The notes beneath the pieces are model-generated. The model did not search any database and was not told the origin of the DNA. It was given only the letters and a program-made list of their open reading frames with translations. 10,229 nucleotides of DNA. It comes from Acidobacteriaceae bacterium. Lineage in GTDB: Bacteria > Acidobacteriota > Terriglobia > Terriglobales > Acidobacteriaceae. Position 1 is the stretch's first letter. The number at the start of each line of letters is the position of its first letter. Where the stretch lies: the NCBI GenBank assembly GCA_003139975.1, contig PLHN01000177.1:4932-15160 (forward strand), read 5' to 3'. Position numbers and translations under genes: made by a program. Of the stretch, positions 8,401-10,229 are shown piece after piece.

Positions 8401-10154
8401 TTCCAACGGCCGAGCAACCCGACATCGGTCAACCCGGTCTAGTCGGGCACTGTGTCAACCTTCTCCCCTTCCCGGTCGAGTTACGCGCAGGGGAGCCAGT
8501 CAGCGTTTTTCTCAATCGAGTACAGCGCGACCTTCTTTCTGCCCACGACCATGGCATCTTCACCATGGTGAGTTTGCTGGAGGATCTGCATCCGGTCGTG
8601 CCGGCGCACGGCGTTTCGCCAATCTCGGCGGGCCTGACGAACGTTAAGAAGTTCAGGCCAAACCAGCTGCCGCAATCGGGATTTAACGTCGACTACGACG
8701 CCAACCCAAAAGCCTGCGAATCGTTCGAGTTTTATCTGAATGCGCTCGAGCTGGAAGAAAATATCGAACTCCATTGTCACTACGACATCGGCCTTTTCGA
8801 GGATCTGACGATTCGAGAATGGCTTGCAACGCTGGGCACGATCTTTCAGAACCTTACGGCCGATCTCTCGCGCGAAGTTCTCGATCTCGCCGGACTCTAC
8901 ACCAACGCTTCTCCCGCAACTGAAATTGTTTACGCGCTTACCTCGGCGAACGAAACTGCTCAAGAATACGGTTCTGCTCCACAGCCGCCGCGGACATCCC
9001 TGGATTCGCCGGCTCGTTCCACCATGGACGAGTCCGAATTGCTCCGCGCGCTGCTGCCGCTGTGGCAGCGAGTGTTAGGCATCCGCGCGATCGGTTCGGA
9101 CGATGACTTTTTTGCCCTGGGCGGCCACTCCATCGCGGCGGCCGAATTGTTTGCCCTGATCGAGCGTGAACTAGCCCGTGTTGCGCCCCTGTCCATTCTT
9201 TATGATGCCTCGACTCCGCGAATGCTGGCTCGTCTCCTGTGCGCAGGCAACCAGGCGGAAAACTGGAAATCGCTCGTCCCAATCAATCGCTCCGGAGACC
9301 GCCCTCCGCTTTTCCTGGTGCACGCCGCCGAAGGCAACATCCTGCTCTATCGTTCCCTGGCCGCCCACCTCGCCGCCGATCAGCCCGTCTACGGATTGCA
9401 GTCCGCCGGTCTCCACGGCCTTTCGCCCATCGACGGCCGTTTTGAAACTGTGGCGGCACACTATATCAACGAGATCCGCCACGTACAGCCGCATGGCCCC
9501 TACATGCTGGGAGGCTATTGCCTGGGTGGCACGCTCGCCTTGGAAATGGCGCAGCAGCTCATCAGATCCGGTGAGACGGTGGGCCTGGTCGCCCTCATTG
9601 AGATCTACAATATCCGCACCATGCGCTGGCCGCTCCCGTTGCACCAGCGGCTGATCAATCGTTTGATTCTCAATCCCTATTTTCATCTCCAAAATCTGAT
9701 GGCCGCGGAAGGCGCGGGCAAGCACACATTTTTCATGGAGAAATTGCGCGTCGAGATGGCCCGGATCAGAACGTCGGTTCGCCTGGGCTGGGCCCATCTC
9801 CAGCATCGCCTCATGGCCGATGCCGACGCTACACCTCCAGCAAACGTCGCGGAGATCTACGAAGAAGCCTTCGCTCAATATGACGTCAAGCCCTATCCCG
9901 GAGAATTGACCCTGTTTCTCGCGGAGCGGCATCTGGCAGGCTTTGACTCTCCTCTGGGAGGCTGGGGGAAGGTTGCGCAGGGCGGCGTTCGCCTGTTCCC
10001 GCTCCCGATCAGTCCCCGCGGCAGCCTCGTAGAGCCCTTCGTCGGCGACCTTGCTCACCTTTTGCGCGGCTGCTTGGACCGCGCCCTCGAAAATTCAAAA
10101 ATTGTTGTCCATGAGCCTATTTCGGGACTCCTCAGGACGCATCAGTCTCAGTAA
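2406..10154 (+). CDS. Hybrid NRPS-PKS megasynthase, A-PCP-KS-AT-ACP-C-PCP-TE
   Basis: A cytoplasmic multidomain assembly-line enzyme of 2582 residues (numbered from the ATG at 2406), read in one frame without interruption. Domains: A about 23-510, PCP1 525-596, KS 634-1060, AT 1154-1440, ACP 1553-1630, a Pro/Ala-rich linker with a short coiled coil (1669-1693), C 1736-2155, PCP2 2209-2279, TE 2299-2562. The three carrier serines are 558, 1589 and 2242. No C domain precedes the A domain, so A-PCP acts as a loading module. No KR, DH, ER or methyltransferase is present. Inference: glycine is activated, extended by one malonyl unit without reduction, and passed to a terminal C-PCP that has no A domain of its own. 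The Cys-type TE would release the product. The carriers would need a phosphopantetheinyl transferase encoded elsewhere. The stop is TAA at 10152-10154. The start could instead be the GTG at 2301 (35 residues longer). The product is unknown, and I do not recognise a named cluster. Confidence 0.96.
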   Translation: MGTDVICPRSGSRRDYPLNRGPHEFFEEQAKRASDVSALTMGSEQMSYQELNSRSNRLAHFLSEQGAKSERLVGVCVDRSFDSVVSLLAILKAGGTYLPLDPKFPKERLAFMLADSEVSLVLSHSSVRDRLPETTARVVLLDQDKESLSEAPSTNLFVSNNPDHSAYLIYTSGSTGKPKGVMTPRRALVNFLLSMAETPGITASDTLLAVTTASFDISILEFFLPLVAGARIVIATAEQAADARSLQELLRQHDVRVMQATPTTWRMLLENGWEGKSNLRIFCGGEALTADLAGQLLPRCRELWNMYGPTETTIWSSTERIISPDHISLGSPIANTQFHVLDEDRKPVSVGVAGELWIGGAGLARGYLKRPELTAERFVAGPAPPDRPDAPLYRTGDEVRYRSDGTLEFLGRLDQQVKLHGFRIELGEIESALSHIEGIVQAVVMLRQDHPGDKRLVAYYTGRVGLSSTSLAQALKATLPEYMVPSVFLRVDRFPLTPNAKLDRQALPPPKGKRPLLAQDFVAPRTVAEKQLASLWCELLQVEDVGIDDSFFDLGGNSLAVVRMVNQYHTRFGHEISPVKVFQYPTIAKLSEFLEGSDKKSDFIAEAESRTRRQRHPQRGPQPDSAFAHDPARDAVAVIGMAGRFPGAANIDQLWRNLCNAVESISFFTPEELGPGIDEQLRHDPDYIRARGLIEGADLFDAAFFGINPLEARVMDPQQRVFLELAQHALENAGYDPERCKGSIGVFAGIGDNHYYTTNLLTQPDLLAMAGKLAVEYGNQKDYIALRTAYLLDLRGPAVSLNTACSTTLLTIDQAYRSLLDHECDIALSGGVDITVPQKSGFLYQEGGTFAKDGHCRPFDADATGTMFCDGAGVVVLKRFADALADGDTIYAVIRGTGKNNNGARPASFLAPSVDGQAEAIALAQSNANVPLETIRYIEAHGTGTPVGDPIEFEALRKVFECKTGKKQFCYIGSIKGNIGHPTNAAGVAGLIKTALVLHHEQIPPTLHFKKPNPKIDFAGSPFIMTDKLIPFPRGEQVRCAAVSSFGFGGTNVHIILEEAPKPKGARPSRPLQLVPLSAKTPTALEAYSRALADHLTSLAPEAFADAAYTFQTGRKQMAHRRFVVAADPGEAAQLLLQPNPLRCGAKRCDRRNPAVVFLFGGQGTQYVNMGLNLYRDEPLFRAVVDDCCEYLQPHLGRDLRDLLYPQPRDEHTAQSSLQDTFFTQPSIFVIEYALARFWESLGVEPATMAGHSIGEFVAATFAGVWNLEDALSVIALRGRLMQNLPRGSMIAVSASAESIAKILPPTLQIGSNNAPALCVVSGPEGDVAQFQKQLEAGKTVCRHLHTSHAFHSAMMDPIVEPLREAVEKIQLHPPAKPFVSTVTGRPITVDQATDPAYWAHHARATVEFSTAIQYLKDQGYDLFLECGPRSTLCALARQHFTPGHPATAIPTFADRHQNNTESATLLFAMGSLWQNGVAIDWDAFYANEDRLRIPLPTYPFERQRFWVDPAIAPAVRAVEAADSPALAPTHLERAVSASSPESVASPNLSSLRTNRIAARVLDLLVPVSGRERSQLTTSATFMEQGLDSLALTQVAFALRKEFGVKVSFSQLMNQWPNIEMLAAHLDAALPASFLAEGSASQTARPALPPPATPSPGEVQPNLQNSSRGLEEVVAEQARTIARLVALLEKAGVNRTTAPAPVGAQPTASRSPQNPAAAPVPPTSGPREVESTVPQRGIYASSRLCEHLSVSYNESMTVRFTGTISIEKMSHAMDRLVDRHDALRGCFDESGHVMKIAPELRVPMPVTDLSAITDSARQGERLRKLIAGETALPFPLPAGPLFRCQMVLLGADRAAVIFTAHHIICDGWSLDVLIHDLCAFYSEEVSGAPASLEPALGYADYVQSVNSRHRSEEFKDAARYWHAKFSDGFPLLQLPTDHPRSARRDFTARRLDHPIPAPVVHQLKTLAAKQGCSFFALMLSSLAVLLARVSKQRRFVIALPTAEQPDIGQPGLVGHCVNLLPFPVELRAGEPVSVFLNRVQRDLLSAHDHGIFTMVSLLEDLHPVVPAHGVSPISAGLTNVKKFRPNQLPQSGFNVDYDANPKACESFEFYLNALELEENIELHCHYDIGLFEDLTIREWLATLGTIFQNLTADLSREVLDLAGLYTNASPATEIVYALTSANETAQEYGSAPQPPRTSLDSPARSTMDESELLRALLPLWQRVLGIRAIGSDDDFFALGGHSIAAAELFALIERELARVAPLSILYDASTPRMLARLLCAGNQAENWKSLVPINRSGDRPPLFLVHAAEGNILLYRSLAAHLAADQPVYGLQSAGLHGLSPIDGRFETVAAHYINEIRHVQPHGPYMLGGYCLGGTLALEMAQQLIRSGETVGLVALIEIYNIRTMRWPLPLHQRLINRLILNPYFHLQNLMAAEGAGKHTFFMEKLRVEMARIRTSVRLGWAHLQHRLMADADATPPANVAEIYEEAFAQYDVKPYPGELTLFLAERHLAGFDSPLGGWGKVAQGGVRLFPLPISPRGSLVEPFVGDLAHLLRGCLDRALENSKIVVHEPISGLLRTHQSQ
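2472..4193 (+). other. Loading module: adenylation domain (predicted glycine) and PCP1
   Basis: The A domain (about residues 23-510) shows its core motifs: A2 L-K-A-G-G-T-Y-L-P-L-D-P, A3 Y-T-S-G-S-T-G-K-P-K-G (170-180), A5 Y-G-P-T-E-T-T (307-313), A7 Y-R-T-G-D, A8 around G-F-R-I-E-L-G-E-I-E, and A10 N-A-K-L-D-R with Lys-501. Aligning by eye to GrsA PheA, the ten pocket residues are Asp-216, Ile-217, Leu-220, Gln-259, Phe-282, Gly-284, Met-306, Ile-314, Trp-315 and Lys-501. The textbook glycine code is D-I-L-Q-L-G-L-I-W-K, so eight of ten agree and the two changes (L to F, L to M) are hydrophobic. PCP1 carries L-G-G-N-S-L with Ser-558. A basic, poorly structured linker (597-633) leads to the KS. 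Confidence 0.85.
4305..7295 (+). other. PKS module KS-AT-ACP, malonyl-specific, non-reducing
   Basis: The KS has the full Cys-His-His set: Cys-805 in N-T-A-C-S-T-T-L, His-941 in E-A-H-G-T-G-T and His-981 in K-G-N-I-G-H. The spacings of 136 and 40 are normal, so it should condense. The AT has G-Q-G-T-Q (1162-1166), the nucleophile Ser-1253 in G-H-S-I-G-E, and H-A-F-H-S (1349-1353), the malonyl-CoA signature as opposed to Y-A-S-H for methylmalonyl-CoA. The post-AT linker Y-P-F-E-R-Q-R-F-W is intact near 1500. The ACP follows directly, with Ser-1589 in G-L-D-S-L. No Rossmann-type G-x-G-x-x-G KR lies between AT and ACP, so the beta-keto group is predicted to remain. Confidence 0.9.
7611..9242 (+). 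other. Terminal A-less module: condensation domain and PCP2
   Basis: The C domain (1736-2155) has R-H-D-A-L-R (C2) and H-H-I-I-C-D-G-W-S (C3, catalytic His-1862, Asp-1866), and a G-H-C-V-N-L-L-P motif (C5). It should be able to form a bond. PCP2 (2209-2279) has L-G-G-H-S-I with Ser-2242. Between them lie only about 54 residues where an A domain of about 500 would normally sit. That stretch contains N-E-T-A-Q-E-Y (2182-2188), like the conserved N-D-T-x-x-x-Y-P start of C-A linkers. The amino acid for PCP2 must come in trans, or PCP2 may merely receive the chain. Domain identity is firm; the loss of an A domain is inference. Confidence 0.85.
9300..10091 (+). other. Type I thioesterase domain with Cys nucleophile and atypical triad
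   Basis: An alpha/beta-hydrolase TE at residues 2299-2562. It opens with P-P-L-F-L-V-H-A-A-E-G-N, and the nucleophile elbow is G-G-Y-C-L-G-G with Cys-2372 in place of Ser. The acid position is Glu-2399 in L-I-E-I-Y-N, where relatives usually have Asp. The Cys-Glu spacing of 27 equals Ser80-Asp107 of the surfactin TE. At the C-terminal histidine position the sequence is P-I-S-P-R-G-S-L-V-E-P-F-V, with no His. It would release the finished chain by hydrolysis, aminolysis or cyclisation if active. Confidence 0.85.
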
Positions 10155-10229
10155 GCTTCTTTCTCGGCGACTCGATCTCGATCGTGAACGCTGAAGGCTT
10201 ACGTTACAGAGGCCGGCGTGCTTCGCGAA

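Noticed and set aside
9171..10058. 295-codon open frame on the - strand opposite the TE
   Set aside because: It is antisense to PCP2 and the TE with no recognisable domain; a shadow frame.
3..10154. CRISPR arrays, tRNA or rRNA genes, transposases, integrases
   Set aside because: I looked for repeat-spacer periodicity, insertion-sequence-type terminal repeats and RNA gene signatures and saw none.
10151..10202. Inverted repeat GTAAGC/GCTTAC just after the megasynthase stop
   Set aside because: Six-base arms with a loop of about 40 bases and no T-tract; it could be chance.
10184..10229. Possible GTG start of a downstream gene running off the window
   Set aside because: Only 15 codons are visible, with no purine-rich binding site and no recognisable motif.

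Overview
The window looks like a chromosomal piece of a soil-type acidobacterium (Acidobacteriota, Terriglobia-like). This rests on the secreted protein with repeated ASH (choice-of-anchor D) modules plus a fibronectin III domain, a protein style very common in that phylum, and on the moderately high GC. It is inference; no rRNA or marker gene is present.

Layout: (1) positions 3-551, + strand, the 3' end of a tectonin-like beta-propeller gene whose start lies before the window, followed by a strong intrinsic terminator at 607-642. (2) 832-2103, - strand, a 423-residue exported protein with three ASH repeats and a C-terminal FN3 domain. (3) A 302-base divergent intergenic region (2104-2405) with a candidate + strand promoter near 2188-2216. 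(4) 2406-10154, + strand, one uninterrupted gene for a hybrid NRPS-PKS of 2582 residues. (5) 75 bases with no supported gene at the right edge.

The NRPS-PKS is the point of interest. Its domain order is A-PCP-KS-AT-ACP-C-PCP-TE. The adenylation pocket reads D-I-L-Q-F-G-M-I-W-K, two conservative changes from the textbook glycine code. The AT carries the malonyl-type HAFH motif and there is no KR, DH or ER. The predicted intermediate is therefore a glycine extended by one unreduced malonyl unit (4-amino-3-oxobutanoyl thioester). The terminal module has a C domain with an intact HHxxxDG motif and a PCP with its serine, but no A domain: only about 54 residues join C to PCP, and they contain an N-E-T-A-Q-E-Y stretch resembling the usual C-to-A linker, as if an A domain had been lost. 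The terminal thioesterase has Cys for Ser at the nucleophile, Glu for Asp, and no His at the usual place. What is loaded on the last PCP, and how the chain is released, cannot be read from this protein alone. No phosphopantetheinyl transferase, transporter or tailoring enzyme is visible in the window.
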